Shown: positions 19,346 through 31,111, numbered from the stretch's first letter. The stretch: 64,000 nucleotides of DNA from Armigeres subalbatus (GCF_024139115.2 NW_026942771.1:1-64000); one strand, 5' to 3'. The notes: generated by a model not told the origin, from the sequence alone. Translations and numbers: made by a program.

Positions 19346-20329
19346 TTCGAAATACCGCATATGCTTATGCACCACAACAACCTCAGTCTTGTGATGTGCA
19401 AAAGCCAACCTACTTGAGTTGAGCCATTCTTCGACTCTGCTAATCGCGTACGAAGCTTTCAATTCAACTTCGTCGAGAGTGTCGCCTATGACCTCTAGCA
19501 TTACATCATCCGCAAAGCCTTCTATTTTCACACCAGCCGGGAGATTTAAGCGTAATACTTCGTCATACATGATATTCCACAGAACCGGTCCGAGAATCCA
19601 TCCCTGTGGAACACCTGCTGACACTTCAATCGACTGCTGACCAGCGTCGATGTCGACTAACAATATCCTGTTCTGAAAATAGCTTTTCAGAATCCTGCAC
19701 AAATAATCCGGGACTCTCAAGCGATGCAGGGAATCAGATATAGCTGCCCAGCTAGCGTCATTAAATGCATTCTTTACATCTAGTGTAATCAATGCACAGT
19801 ACCTTATACCTCTCCTATTCAAACCACGCGCTATCATATGCGTTTCCGTTACCGACCGAATTGCTTCGATGGTAGAACGGCTTTTTCGGAACCCATACTG
19901 GTTGCTTGATAAGCCACCAGCACACTCCGTATAGTCCGTCAATCTATTCAGGAGCACCCTCTCTAACAACTTACCAGTTGTGTCGAGTAGGCAAATTGGT
20001 CTGTATGCCGAAGGCTCTCCCGGGGATTTCCCAGGCTTAGGCAATAGCATCAACTTCTGCCGTTTCCAACGATCTGGGAAGTTTCCTTCGTCCAGGCAAC
20101 GTTGGAGGCAGCTCCTGAACATATCTGGAGCGGCCAGAATCTCGTGCTTAAGGACCAGGTTAGGAATACAGTCCGGCCCTGGTGCCTTATTTAGCTGAAG
20201 TTTTCTTGCAACGGCGATAAGCTTATCGTTAGTCACTAGCGGTACCACGTTCACTGACTCGTACGGTGTGGCGGGCCAGTCCGATGAGTCGTGCTTCGGG
20301 AACAAACCTTTAACGATCCTGGCTAACAT
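19202..20329 (-). pseudogene. R1/LOA-type reverse transcriptase, truncated
   Basis: The minus-strand frame contains RT blocks in order: KAPGPDCIPN, PKPGKSPGEPSAYRPICLL, NQYGFRKSRST, the block A aspartate (LDVKNAFNDASW), VPQGWILGP and the catalytic FADD. Coding similarity stops near 19370 and continues into unrelated palindromic repeats, so the thumb/C-terminal domain is missing. The endonuclease lies upstream in another frame after a damaged linker (20330-20575). The clade is judged from overall look. Confidence 0.8.
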
Positions 20330-20575
20330 CTCCGGGGATTTCTCAGGAGGTTGGTCAGCTGTTGGTCTTAGCCATCACTAACATGTATACATCCCCACAT
20401 GGAGTATTATTGGCCGTCCTCCACAGCTCTTCAAAGCAGGCTCTCTTACTACATTTGATTTCGTAATTCAGAGCTCTGCTCGCTGTTTGGAACACCCGTC
20501 CGCTTCGGTTTTAGCACGTCGAAACCTTCTTTTAGCTCTAAGACAGTTTCTGCGAAGATCAGCTATCGTGCTCGT

Positions 20576-21385
20576 TCACCAGTGCACCTGTTTGTGGTTG
20601 CCGGTTGGTATAGTCCTCCTGGATATTGTCACGTCACATGCTCGTGTTAGGACATCGGATAACTCATCACCACTAAGGCCTAGAGTCCATGTTTCCCACC
20701 GTAGTGTTTCTTCCAGCAGTTCTGGGTCGAACTGCGAGGTACGCCATCCTAGATCAGCTTTACTGACTCGCCTTGTGGTTCTGTTGGGGGTATAGTTGAC
20801 CATAAAACGGATTTCATGATGGTCACTAGCAGTATACCCTTCGTGAACCCTCCATTCAGGATCCACCGCCTTTCCTGCGCTGCAGAAGGCCACATCGATG
20901 CATGACTCGCCATTCGGTCCTCTGAACGTTGACGCTTGGCCTTTGTTCAGCAGGACAATGTTCAGTACCGCTAGAGACAATAGCAGGATACGACCTCTAG
21001 CGTTAGTGAACCGAGAGGCCCAATCCACTGCCCACGCGTTGAAGTCAAATGCTACAAGTAATGGTTTAAGACCAGTTAGTCTCGCTACAAGATTATCTAA
21101 CAACCTAGTATACTGCTCTATGCTCCATCTTGGAGGACAGTAGCAGCTACAAAAGTAAACTCCGTTTACCTGTGCTATAACAAAACCCTCATCATCAGGA
21201 GATGAAACTATCTCTTGGATGCGGTACCTCCCGCAAGTCCAGATGGACTTATCCGCAACCCAACTGCTATGTTTAGCAGTGATACGGTACGGGTCGGACA
21301 GCAAGGCAACATCAGTCTTATTCTCGTGTACCGACTGTTGTAGCGCTGCCTCGCAGTGGTTAAGATTTAGCTGAGCTACTTGCAT
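20576..21385 (-). pseudogene. R1/LOA-type APE endonuclease domain
   Basis: Starts at an ATG (21383-21385) reading MQVAQLNLNHCEAALQQSV and runs through apurinic-endonuclease-like blocks: LLSDPYR, a VAFDFNAWAVDW region (family motif GDFNA altered to AFDFNA), SCIDVAF and TASDHHEI. The linker toward the RT is frame-broken. It belongs to the same element as 19202-20329. Confidence 0.75.
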
Positions 21386-21600
21386 GACCCAGCCCGTCTG
21401 GAGGCCGGACAGGCCTGCCCACCGGATGGGTGTTTGTTGTCTGTGCCAGGACCACAGTTCAAACACCTTGGTGCGGCCTGGCAGGTGTGAGCCTTGTGAC
21501 CTTCAGCTCCACACCTCCGGCAAATCCGACTCCGATCAGGACTTTTGCAGTCATATGACTTATGTCCGTAATCAAAGCACTTGAAGCAGGCCTGACGGCT
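21386..21600 (-). pseudogene. Gag zinc-knuckle fragment of the R1/LOA-type element
   Basis: The minus strand encodes CCHC-like knuckles (ACFKCFDYGHKSYDC, ICRRCGAEGHKAHTC) and a Cys-rich tail. This is the 3' end of ORF1, directly upstream of the endonuclease. It is cut at 21600 by the next retroelement fragment. Confidence 0.7.
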
Positions 21601-22550
21601 TCAAAGCTGCATATGATATAATCTATTGGAACCAGCTATGGCAGCTAATGCACGAAAACGGATTTGCTGATAAACTGATACGGTTGATCGAGGCGACGAT
21701 GGATCGGGAGATGTGCGTAGTTCGAATTTCAGGGGCATTTTCGACTCCTTTCGAAACGTGCAGAGGGTTACGGCAAATTGATGGTGTCTGCTATTCAACA
21801 TCGCTTTGGAGGGAGTAATACGAAGGGCAGGGATTGACATTGATATTGTGGCACGTGACTTTGAGAGGATGGGGGAAGCCTACATTAGACTGAAAAGTGA
21901 AGCTAAACGGATTGGACTAGTCATCAACACGTCGAAGACGAAGTACATGATAGGAAAAGGTTCAAGAGAGGACAACGTAAGCCACCCACCACGAGTTTGT
22001 ATTGGTGGTGACGAAATCGAGGTGGATGAAGAATTCGTGTACTTGAGCTCACTGGCGACTTCCGATAACGATACCAGCAGAGAAACTCGTAGACGCATCA
22101 TGGCAGGAAATTGTGCGTACTTCGGACTCCGCAAAACGCTCCGATCGAATAGAGTTCGCCGCCGAACTACACTGAATATCTACAAAACACTTATTGGACC
22201 GGTAGTTCTTAACGGACACGAGACCTGCACGATGCTCGTGGAGGATCAACGTGCACTGAGAGTTTTCGAAAGGAAAGTGCTGCATACCATTCATGGTACG
22301 TGGAGGAGGCGAATGAACCACGAGTTGCATCAGCTGTTGGAAGAACCATCCATCGTTCACACCGCGAAAACTGCAACAGAATGTTGGACAGTAATCCGGT
22401 GAAAATGGTTCTCGACAACGATCCGACGGGAACAAGAAGGCGAGGTGCACAGCGGGCAAGGTGGATCGATCAGGTGGAGGACGATTTGCGGACCCTCCGC
22501 AGACTACATGATTGGTGACGTGCAGCCATGGACCGAGCTGAATGGAGAAG
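21601..22550 (+). pseudogene. RTE-like reverse transcriptase fragment, degenerate
   Basis: Plus strand: 'FKAAYDIIYWN' (block A-like), 'RGLRQ', then a deletion removing the FADD region. GLVINTSKTKYMIGKG, a FVYLSSLAT block, an FERKVLHTIHG segment and GTRRRGAQRARWIDQV follow. At least two frameshifts and a deletion are present. It ends near 22550 in 'MDRAEWRRLLRI', exactly where an inverted RT copy begins. Confidence 0.8.
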
Positions 22551-22554
22551 ACTT

Positions 22555-23290
22555 TTACGTATTGCAGCCCAACTTCCGATCCAGAATTTCTGTTGCTATC
22601 GGCCTCTGGTGACAACGACGATGGAGCTCGTTGTTTGAGATCCAGTTGTGAGGCCACCAGGCCCGAATTATATACCGCAGGCATCTGTTAATGAACACCT
22701 GCAGCCGATGAGTGTTCTCCACTGATACACACCATGTTTCGCTAGCGTATAACAGCACAGATTTCACGTTAGAGTTGAAAATTCGTATTTTGGTGCGTTC
22801 ACTTATCTGCCTGTTTTTCCAGATATTTCTTAAACTCGCAAAGGCAGCCCTTGCTTTCTTGATCCGTGCGCCTATGTCGATCTTGGTACCGCCGTCTGAC
22901 GCCATTTGGCTACCAAGATATTGGAAGCTTTCAACATTCTCCACTGGTTGCCCGGCTACTGTGAAACTGGAAGGAGTCACCGTGTTTACATCCAACGATT
23001 TGGTTTTGTTGACGTTGATGACTAAGCCTGCCGAGTAGGAGCGCTCGGCAAGGTCGTTGAGCTTACTCTGCATATCAGAGCGCCGTTGCGCGAGGAGTGC
23101 AACGTCATCAGCCAATTCGAAGTCGTTTAGGTGCTCCATGGTTATAGGCTCCCATAACAGCCCGCGGTTTGGTTCACGGTCAATCGCATCTACCAGAATC
23201 TCATCGATTACGATGAGGAACAGTAACGGTGATAGAATACATCCTTGCCTCACACCAGCTACGACCCGGATAGGGTCGGACAGGACCCTT
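22555..23290 (-). pseudogene. Inverted partial copy of the RT at 1-1098
   Basis: The minus-strand frame is nearly identical to the 1-1098 element from VLSDPIRVVAGVRQGC through ELADDVALL and FINRCLRYII to PIATEILDRK, then ends at 22555 against the RTE-like fragment. The 5' side is lost near 23290. It lacks the C-terminal GHTLRR part. Confidence 0.85.
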
Positions 23291-23359
23291 TTGTGCAACA
23301 ACTTCAACAGAAAAATGGAAAACATATATGTTGCGCATTATTGCGCAATTGCGCATACG

Positions 23360-23485
23360 TCACCTTTTCGGATTACGGCAGAGAAGTTGGCAAGCTTCTG
23401 TGTGAGGCGGAGTCAATGGTCAACTCCAGTTCGTTGACGTACGGGCCGCTGGAGACGTCGGATCAGGAGGCATTAACTCTGTAAC
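23360..23485 (+). pseudogene. BEL/Pao integrase fragment
   Basis: About 40 codons reading GREVGKLLCEAESMVNSSSLTYGPLETSDQEALTL match the integrase core end typical of BEL/Pao (E-x-IVNSRPLT...EALTP). Flanks are not coding. An isolated remnant. Confidence 0.6.
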
Positions 23486-24661
23486 ATGTGGTGTGTCTGT
23501 CATTTCGAGATGTGTGAGATTTTCGCGTTTTTGTTCCGTATTATAAATATAGTAAGACACCAAAAACACATTTGAATATGCGTGAAGCATCACAACCACC
23601 CATCACCCACCGGAAAGGATGCAGCCACACCACAAACCAGTTCCACTATTCACCACCAGTTGCAGCATCACGGAAAAATGGGCGGCCATTGGGGGGTGGC
23701 GTAGAAGACGCCATGATAAGCGAAAAGCTCGGAGGGGAGATAAACTTGGTCGAGGGTTCTGGAAGGATATGCGCCATTGCTTGGAATAATTTTGAAAGCG
23801 ATATCCAAACACGACAGACGTCTCAACATTTATAGAAAGCATCAATTAGAAGCAACAACATCAGTACAATCGGATTGTATCGCAAATATCGTTTATACAC
23901 ATGCATATTTCCATGCTAATCGTATACTGATGTGCATTGGACACTTCCTAATTCAGCGCGTTGATCACTGAGCCATTGAACCTTACCGATAAAATTAGTT
24001 TCATTATTACTTACATCATTCCATTCGATTTTCTTAAAATCCGATTATCACTGTTATCAGACAGCCGATTATTGCCACTCCTATCAATGCCAACAACAAA
24101 TAAATCAACTAAAACACAAATAAAATACAACTAAATAACAACAGTTCATGGGTAAACACCACGAAACAGCAGATTAAATTTTGACATTTCATCATCGTTT
24201 ATATGTGGACCAAATCGTTAGTAATGCGTCGCAATCGTTTTTCAGTATAGACATTATCGGGTTAATTATAAATTGTTTCCATAAGCGATTCACGCCACGT
24301 TTGTTCGCACAACAGCAAGGAACTCGAATCGTATAAATGTAGTATGTATCGTATACTGTACCATAGAAGCTCTTGTTATTCATATATTTCCATCTACATT
24401 ATGATTGTCAAAATTCTGCTGCTTTTCAAGAGTTACTGAATAGCACATGGATAGAGCATTTGCTTTTAGATCCAGAGGTCAGATGTTCGTGACACAGAAT
24501 TGTTTATATTTTTATTTTTACTTATGTTGACAGGGTCGTATTAATGATTACGATAACTCGAGAACGTCGTTGTTTAGCATGTATATGGCCTCCACTTTAG
24601 TAGGTATATAGCGATTGTGCGCATTATATACAATATATCTTGTTTTTATATGATAACCTAT
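23486..24661. other. No gene recognised
   Basis: Non-coding and AT-rich toward the right. A CA-rich stretch at about 23580-23660 and a tRNA-like fragment near 24445-24500 are the only features noticed. Confidence 0.4.
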
Positions 24662-24804
24662 ATTGATAGGGTTTAGGGTCATTTGGCCGAATGCCGTTTG
24701 GCAGAATGTCGTTTGGCCGAATGCCATTTGGCCGAAAGGGTCGTTTGGCCGAACGCCATTTGGCCGAATGCCGTTTGGCCGAATAGTTGAAATGCGTTTC
24801 CTTA

Positions 24805-26812
24805 CGCAGGAAGAAGGAAGAAGGAAGAAGGAAGAAAGAAGAAGGAAGAAGGAAAAAAGAAGAAAAGAAGAAGAAAAAAAGAAAGAAGAAGGAAAAATGA
24901 AGAAAAAAGAAGGAAGAAAGAAGATGGAAGAAGGAAGAAGGGAGAAAGAAGAAGGAAGAAAGAAAGAAGAGAGAGGGAAGAAAAGAGAAGAAAGAAGAGG
25001 AAAGGAGGAAAAAAGAAGGAAGAAGGAAGAAAGAAGAAAGAAGAAGGAAAAAGGAAGCAAGAAAAAGGAAAAATGAAGAAGGAAGAAAGAAGATGGAAGA
25101 TGGAAGAAGGAAGAAGGAAGAAAGAAGAAGAAATAAGGAAGAAGGAAGAGAGAAAAAAGAAAAAAGGAAAAAGAAAGAAGGAAGAAGTAGAAAGGAAGAA
25201 AGAAGAAAAAAGCAGGAAGAAGGAAGGAGGAAGGAGGAAGAAAGAAGAAGAAAGAAGGAAGAAAGAAGAAGGAGGAAGGAAGAAGGAAGAAAGAAGATGG
25301 AAGAAGGAAGAAGGAAGAAAGAAGAAGAAAGAAGGAAGAAGGAAGAGAGAAAAAAGAAAGAAGGAAGAAGGAAGAAAGAAGAAGAAAGAAGGAAGAAAGA
25401 AGAGAGAAAAAAGAAAGAAGGAAGAAGGAAGAAGGAAAAAGAAAGAAGGAAGAAGTAGAAAGGAAGAAAGAAAAAAAAAGCAGGAAGTAGGAAGGAGGAA
25501 GGAGGAAGAAAAAAGAAGGAAGAAAGAAGAAGGAGAAAGGAAGAAGGAAAGAAGAAGGAAGAAAGAAGAAAAAAGAAGGAAGAAGGAAGCAGGAAGAAGG
25601 AAGAAGGAAGAAAGCAGAAGGAGAAGAAAGAAGGAAGAAAGAAGAAGAAAGAAAGAAGAAGGATGAGGAAAGGAGGAAGAAGGATGAGGAAAGGAGGAAG
25701 AAGGAATAAGGAAGAAGGAAGAAAGAAGATGGAAGAAAAAAGAAGGAAGAAGGAAGAAGGAAGAAAGAAGAAGAAAGAAGGAAAAAGTAAAAAGGAGGAA
25801 GGAAGAAGAAAGAAGAAAGAAGGAAGAAGGAAGCAGGAAGATGGAAGAAGGAAGAAGGAAGAAGAAAGAAGGAAGAAGGAAGAAGGAAGAAGGAAGAAGG
25901 AAGATGGAAGAAGGAAGAAGGAAGAAGGAAGAAAGAGGAAGGAAGAAAGAAGAAGGAATAAGCAGGAAGGAAGAAGGAAGAAGGAGGGAGGAAGAAGGAA
26001 GAAAGAAGAAGCTAGAAGGAAGAAGGGAGAAGGAAGAAGGAAGAAGAAAGAAAGAAGAAGGAAGCAGGAAGAAGGAAGAAGGAAAAATGAAAAAGGAAGA
26101 AGGAAAAATGAAAAAGGAAGAAGGAAGAAGAAAGAAAGAAGAAGGACGAAGGAAGAAGGAAGAAGAAAGAAGGAAGAAGGAGGAAGGAAGAAGGAAAAAT
26201 GAAGGAAGAATGGAGAAAGAAGAATTAATAAGAAAGAAGAAAGAAGAAAGAAGAAAGAAGAAAGAAGAAAGAAGAAAGAAGAAAGAAGAAAGAAGAAAGA
26301 AGAAAGAAGAAAGAAGAAAGAATAAGGAAGAAAGAAGAAAGAAAAAAGAAGAAAGAAGGAACAAGGAAGAGGAAAGTAGAAAGAAGAAAGAAGAAAAAAG
26401 AAAGAAGGAAAAAAAAAAAGGAAAAAGAAAGAAGGAAGAAGGAACAAAAACGAAGGAAGAACTAATAAGAAAAACAGAAGAAGGGAGAAGGAAGAAAGAA
26501 GAAGGAAGGAAGAAAGAAGAAGAAGGAATGATGAAGAAGGAAGAACGAAGAAAGAAAAAGGAAGAATGAAGAAAGGAGGAAGAAAGAAAAAAAAACTAAA
26601 GAAGAATGAAGAAGGAAGAAGAAAGAAGTAAGAAGGAAGGAGAAAGTAGGAAGGGAGAAAAGGAATGAGGAAGAAGGTTGAAGGGAGAAGATAGAAGGAA
26701 GAAAGAAGAAGGAAGAAGGGAGGAGGAAGAAAGAAGAAGGGAGGAGGAGAAAAAAAGAAGGATGGAGGAAGAAAGAAGAAGGAAGAAGGGAGGATGGAAA
26801 AAAGAAGAGGGA
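24805..26812 (+). repeat. 2-kb polypurine (GAAGAAGGAAGAA)n tract
   Basis: About 2 kb of almost pure purine on the plus strand, built from GAAGAAGGA and GAAGAAA words, most regular at 26225-26325. Long open frames in it (Lys/Glu/Arg or Phe/Ser/Leu only) are low-complexity artefacts. It could form triplex DNA and is a likely assembly or replication weak point. Confidence 0.9.
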
Positions 26813-26813
26813 C

Positions 26814-27270
26814 ACAGTCAAACCTCCATGACTCGATGTTCTATGACTCGATATCGACTCATGGAAGCAAATTATGCCATATTAAAAAATATTTTCTGGG
26901 TTACTGTGATGGTCCTTTCAAGCAACTTTCCACAGATTTCCTACACTCCAAATAATCTAAACGTTGTTTCCACCTGAATTTTCAGGTACATTTTACGTGC
27001 ACACGTAGCTGCAAATGCTTCAGAAAATTCAGGTGAAACTTACGTGTCCGGTGAATTCTATCCAAAACTCAGGTAGAACTTACCTGATTTTCACGTAGAA
27101 TGAAATTTCTATCGGAAAATCAGGTAAAAGTTACGTGAATTTCAGGTGGAAAAAATCTACGTATTTTTTCAGGTGGAAAGAACGTGCAGATTTTTTTGGG
27201 TGTATTCCACAACTCGATATTTCCATGAGTCGATGGTCCCTTCAATATCGACTCATGGAGGTTTGACTGT
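26814..27270. mobile_element. MITE with ACAGTCAAACCTCC ends
   Basis: Left ACAGTCAAACCTCCATGA and right TCATGGAGGTTTGACTGT are inverted repeats, extended by repeated 'gactcgatat' / 'atatcgactc'. Right flank suits a TA target. Inserted in the polypurine element and itself carrying a further MITE. Confidence 0.75.
26942..27204. mobile_element. Innermost MITE with TACACyC ends
   Basis: About 38-bp inverted ends (TACACTCCAAATAATCT / reversed right TACACCCAAAAAAATCT, then a TTTCCACCTGAA segment). The interior is full of TCAGGT(A/G)AA and TTACGTG words on both strands. A TA-target mariner-like MITE is plausible. Confidence 0.75.
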
Positions 27271-27473
27271 AAGGAGGTAGGAAGAAGGAAGAAAGAAGAA
27301 GAAAATAGGAAGAAGGACCACTCGTAAGCTGAGGTCAATTTTTTTTAACTATTCAGCCAAACGGCATTCGGCCAAACGACCCATTCGGCCAAACGGCATT
27401 CCGCCAAATGGCGTTCGGCCAAACGGCATTCGGCCAAACGACATTCGGCCAAATGGCCTGACACCATTGATAG

Positions 27474-27888
27474 CTATACGTATCAAAATGTTGGCTGGGA
27501 AAGTGGGAGTGAAGGTACCTGTGTGCTGAATAAAGTGGGTGAAGTTGCTAACGGTATTCAGGTGTTTTCTTGGTCGCGAGAGAATCAAGCGCGTATGCCG
27601 ACCCTGAGGTTATGAGGATGGGAGTCTCATGTGTGCCGAATTGAGGGCTGCCCCATTAGTTACAACTCCTAATCATTTTTATTCACTTTAGCCATTACTG
27701 CTAAGCAACCGGACAAGATGCCGACTACGGACAGCGAGGCTTTGCGAAACGGGTGGAATTTGTGTCGCCACATTCTTGATAAATTCTGGCCTAGATGGAT
27801 CCGTGAATATCTACCAGTCTTGACTCGTCGCAATTCTCATAGGGATGAGGAGCAGATCTGACAGACCACTTGTCATCCAACATTTCTG
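27474..27888. other. No gene recognised
   Basis: Flank between the TIR element and the BEL/Pao remnant. It may hold degraded upstream BEL sequence, but no domain is visible. Confidence 0.35.
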
Positions 27889-28980
27889 ATGGTGTCAGCG
27901 AAGAAAAGATTGGGGTGGACCATATGCGGGAGTATCGGTGACTCAAGAAATAATTCAACATTTCCAGTGTTGCAGAAGTGTACAAGATGCGAAACTTCAC
28001 GACCTTGTGAAGGGATATTTCGCGGAGGAGAACCTGGCAGTAACGTAACGTGTGGGCCAGAAGCGGAAGAAGATCGACGAGCGAAAGAAATTCTTAGACG
28101 AACGGCGGTCAAAAGGGCCGATGGCCACTATGAGTTGTCGTCCAGTTACGGTATGGCAGAGCAACGACTTATCTGCCTAGAGCGAAAATTGCGAAAACAT
28201 ACTGAATCGCAAGCGAATTTGAAAAAAAAATCTCCAAATATCAAAGCCCACAAAGCCCAATCCCAGGAGTTGCAAGAAAGTGATCCGAGCCGCACTTGGT
28301 ATCTCCCGCTCGGAGTTGTTACGAATCCTCGAAAACCCGGGATGGTACGTATCATCTGGGATGCGGCTGCCAAATCAAATGGTGTGTCACTAAACGACAT
28401 GCTGTTAAAGGGGCCGGACCTTCTTTCGTCTTTACCAGCTATACTGTGCCGTTTTCGACAACGACAAGTAGCGATCGCAGGTGACATCCGTGAGATGTAT
28501 CACCAGCTGAAAATCAGAAAGGAAGATCGACAAGGCCAACGTTTTTTGTATAGAAGCGACCCAGTTAAGAAGCCTGAAGTGTTTGTGATGGGCGCGGCTA
28601 TCTTTGGGTCGAGTTGTTCACTGTGCTCAGCAAATTTCGTGAAAAATACAAACGCGATGAAGTGGAAGCATCGTTAACCGGAGGAGGCAACGGCGGTTGT
28701 AGAAAACCACTCTGTGGATGACAACCTGGAGAGTCACGACACGGCAGAGCAAATGGCGGAGCTAGCATCAGCGGTCTGGAGTGTGCACGCAACAGCTGGA
28801 TTTGAACTTCGAAACTGGCGATCAAACTCGAAGAAGGTTTTGCAGGTCCTTGGAGAGAATGTGACGGCATCACCGAAGGATTTCAGCGTTGATAAGGAGA
28901 AAGAAGTGGAACGTGTTCTGGGTATGGTATGGTTGCCGAACGAAGACATTTTTGTGTATTCCGTAACATTATAGAATAGA
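27889..28980 (+). pseudogene. BEL/Pao pol: protease end and reverse transcriptase
   Basis: The plus frame shows GWTICGSIGD, CTRCETSR and PEAEEDRRAKEIL (region before RT), then the RT start WYLPLGVVTNPRKPGMVRI, SLNDMLLKGPDLL, FRQRQVAIAGDIREMYHQ (catalytic block A) and CSANFVKN. A stop at 28675 and a frame change follow. The next frame (28680-28974) continues pol through the HSVDDNLES region (YVDD-like DD) and ATAGFELRNWRSNS to RVLGMVW. Multiple lesions; inactive. Confidence 0.8.
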
Positions 28981-29867
28981 TTGAGCGACTAACAACGTCA
29001 ACAAAAATCATCACACCAAAGCGAAGATTTGTGATGAGTATTTTTGATCTGCTTGGTCTAATATACTGATTTACGGGAAGACGATTATCCAGGATTTGTG
29101 GAGAGCCCAAGTTGGATGGGATGATCCTATTCCAGCAGGCATCTTGAAGCAGTGGGATCGATGGGTTGCACAACTCTCCGAGTTGAATCAAGTTCAGATT
29201 CCTCGCTGCTATTTTTCCAATTACCATCGGGGCACGCTGCACACCTTACAGTTCCATATATTCGTGGAAGCAAGCGGGTTGGCTTTTACCTAGACTTTTA
29301 CGTAGACAAGTTTGCGTCGTCGATCAAGTACTGCCACGGTGTTCGTTAGTGGCCTCGAAAGCCAAAGTGGCTCCGTTGAAGCCTTTGTCAATTCCAAGGA
29401 TGGAGCTTCAAGCGGCAGCCATTGGATGTCGGCTAGCGAAGTCTATCGCAGAATATCACACTCTATCGGTTATCCGGAGATTCGTCTGGAGCGATTCTAG
29501 AACAGTTTTATCGTGGATCAACTCTGATGCACGCAAATATCGTCATTATGTGGCAGTGCGGATCGATGAAATTCTGGAGGAGACTCAGTCCGAGGAGTGG
29601 CACTGGGTACCCACCAAGCTTAACGTCGCAGATGATGCCACTAAATGGGGAAAAGGATCCTTGTTGCAGCCAGATGGGTGCTGATGGTTTATCGGACCAG
29701 AATTTCTCTACAAGGCGGAGAATGAGTGGTCACGAGAACGACCTTGAATACCAAAGAAGAACTTCGTGCCACGAGTTTGAGAGGTTCTCCAAGTGGGAAC
29801 GAATGCTTCGGGCCACAGCATATGTGTACTTGTTTGTAGATCGTTACGGTAAATTCGGCAAGCACGG
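28981..29867 (+). pseudogene. BEL/Pao pol: connection and RNase H
   Basis: Scattered frames preserve a FVMSIFDLLGL segment, IQDLWRAQVGWDDPIP, PRCYFSN, then at 29349-29684 SKAKVAPLKPLSIPRMELQAA and VWSDSRTVLSWINSD (RNase H) and EWHWVPTKLNVADDATKWG. Order and spacing fit BEL/Pao pol. Frameshifts separate the pieces. A fold-back MITE interrupts the gene at 29868. Confidence 0.75.
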
Positions 29868-30012
29868 CCCAGTCAACACAAGATCGTATATAATGCCGTA
29901 TAAGATGCTAAAGTGGAGGCGATATAGATACTTCCCCATACAACATGAATGTATATCGCCTACACTTTAGCATCTTATGGTACACCATATACGATTTTGT
30001 GTTGACTGGGGG
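29868..30012. mobile_element. Fold-back MITE inside BEL pol
   Basis: About 60-bp arms: left ggcccagtcaacacaagatc, right gattttgtgttgactggg, with 'aagatgctaaagtg' and 'aggcgatata' on both sides of a short loop. It lies between the RNase H and integrase parts of the BEL remnant. Confidence 0.75.
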
Positions 30013-30475
30013 GCCAGTCGGTTGTGCACTGCATCAGGAGGATCTTGTGCGAGCTGAGAGAATGTTATGGAGACTTGTACAGGCGCAAGAACTCACAGAA
30101 GAGATATTGGTTCTAGGAAAGAATAAAGCATCGGATGTAGAACGGCTGAAATTGGAGACAGACAGCAGCATCAAACATCTATCGCCTTTCTTGGATGAGT
30201 TTGGTGTGATTCGAATGGAAGGTAGGACAGTGGACTGTTGCCACAGACGGTATGGTCACCACAGCGGTTAAACAGTGGAAAATGAGATTCCCCAGAGATA
30301 TCACATTCCAGCACTACGGGTGGTTGTACGAAAAGTGGCAAAAAGATGTCAGTGGTGCATCGTATACAAAACTCGTCCTGAGGTGCCCAGGATGGCGCCT
30401 CTACCGGCGGCACGCGTGACTCCATTTGTCCGTGCGTTTTCACTATGGTGGGCATCGATGTCACCACCAGCACCC
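30013..30475 (+). pseudogene. BEL/Pao integrase N-part, truncated
   Basis: EDLVRAERMLWRLVQAQEL precedes the zinc-binding region: a frameshifted stretch ending ALRVVVRKVAKRCQWCIVYKTRPEVPRMAPLPAARVTPFVRAFS. One base out of frame, VGIDVT follows. Integrase then ends near 30475, before its catalytic core, and gag sequence follows. Confidence 0.7.
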
Positions 30476-30519
30476 CCTCATTCCGAGCCTGGAGTATTTT
30501 TGCCCAACAGTTCGGTACA

Positions 30520-31111
30520 TCATCTGATGTTGTCGCGCGTATCGCTACAGCAACAAGCAGAGCCGTACGTTACTGAGCTGCAGCAGTTGCGAAATCAGCA
30601 GGCCATGTGGGGACAGTTTCAGCAACAATTGTCCGCCAGGCAAGTGGTGCCTAAGGGGCTCCAAATTTTTAATGGGAGTTCTGGAGAATGGTCACTATTT
30701 AGAAGCAGCTTCCACATCTCGACTGTCATGTGTGGATACTCGCAGTCAGAAATTCTGATGAGACTACGGAGATGCCTCGAAGGAAAAGCATTGGAGCCTG
30801 TTCGGAGTAATCTGCTGCTACCGCCATCTGTCCCGAAAATAATGGAAACTCTGGAGACATTATTCGGGAGCCCATAGCGGCTAGTTCAGTCGCTACTCAA
30901 CAAAGTACGCAGCGTCCCTACTCCAAAAGGGGACAAGCCCGAAACGCTGGTCAACTTTGGTCTCGTTGTCCAGAATCTTGTTGGTCACCTTGTGGCTCAT
31001 CTGACCAATCCAACCCTGCTGCAAGAGTTGTTGAACAAATTGCCACCAAATATCCGGTTGGACTGGGCGTTGTATAAAAAGAATGGCAGACCTGTCAATT
31101 TAGGAATACAT
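30520..31111 (+). pseudogene. BEL/Pao gag (DUF1759-like) N-part
   Basis: A Gln-rich coiled stretch (QQQAEPYVTELQQLRNQQAMW) leads to RQVVPKGLQIFNGSSGEWSLFRSSF, CGYSQSEILMRLRRCLEGKALEPV and, in a shifted frame, PKGDKPETLVNFGLVVQNLVGHL, matching the BEL gag region. It lies downstream of integrase, the reverse of normal gag-pol order. A Feilai SINE splits it at 31112. Confidence 0.7.

Larger units (their letters stand above)
24670..27465. mobile_element. TIR element with 8-bp TSD and 2-kb polypurine interior
   Basis: ATTGATAG occurs immediately outside both ends (24662-24669 and 27466-27473). The ends are inverted repeats (left GGTTTAGGGTCATTTGGCCG; right, reversed, GGTGTCAGGCCATTTGGCCG), extended by arrays of GGCCGAATGCCGTTT (24682-24786) and their complement (27355-27458). 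An 8-bp duplication fits hAT- or P-like transposition. The interior has no transposase: it is a GAAGAAGGA tract plus nested MITEs. Confidence 0.8.

Noticed and set aside
24440..24500. tRNA-like text (GGATAGAGCA, TTCGTGAC)
   Set aside because: No acceptor stem and no complete cloverleaf; probably chance or a decayed SINE.
24548..26821. Very long open frames (up to about 600 codons) rich in Phe/Ser/Leu or Lys/Glu/Arg
   Set aside because: They lie entirely in the GAAGAAGGA tract; composition follows the repeat in every frame, so they are not genes.
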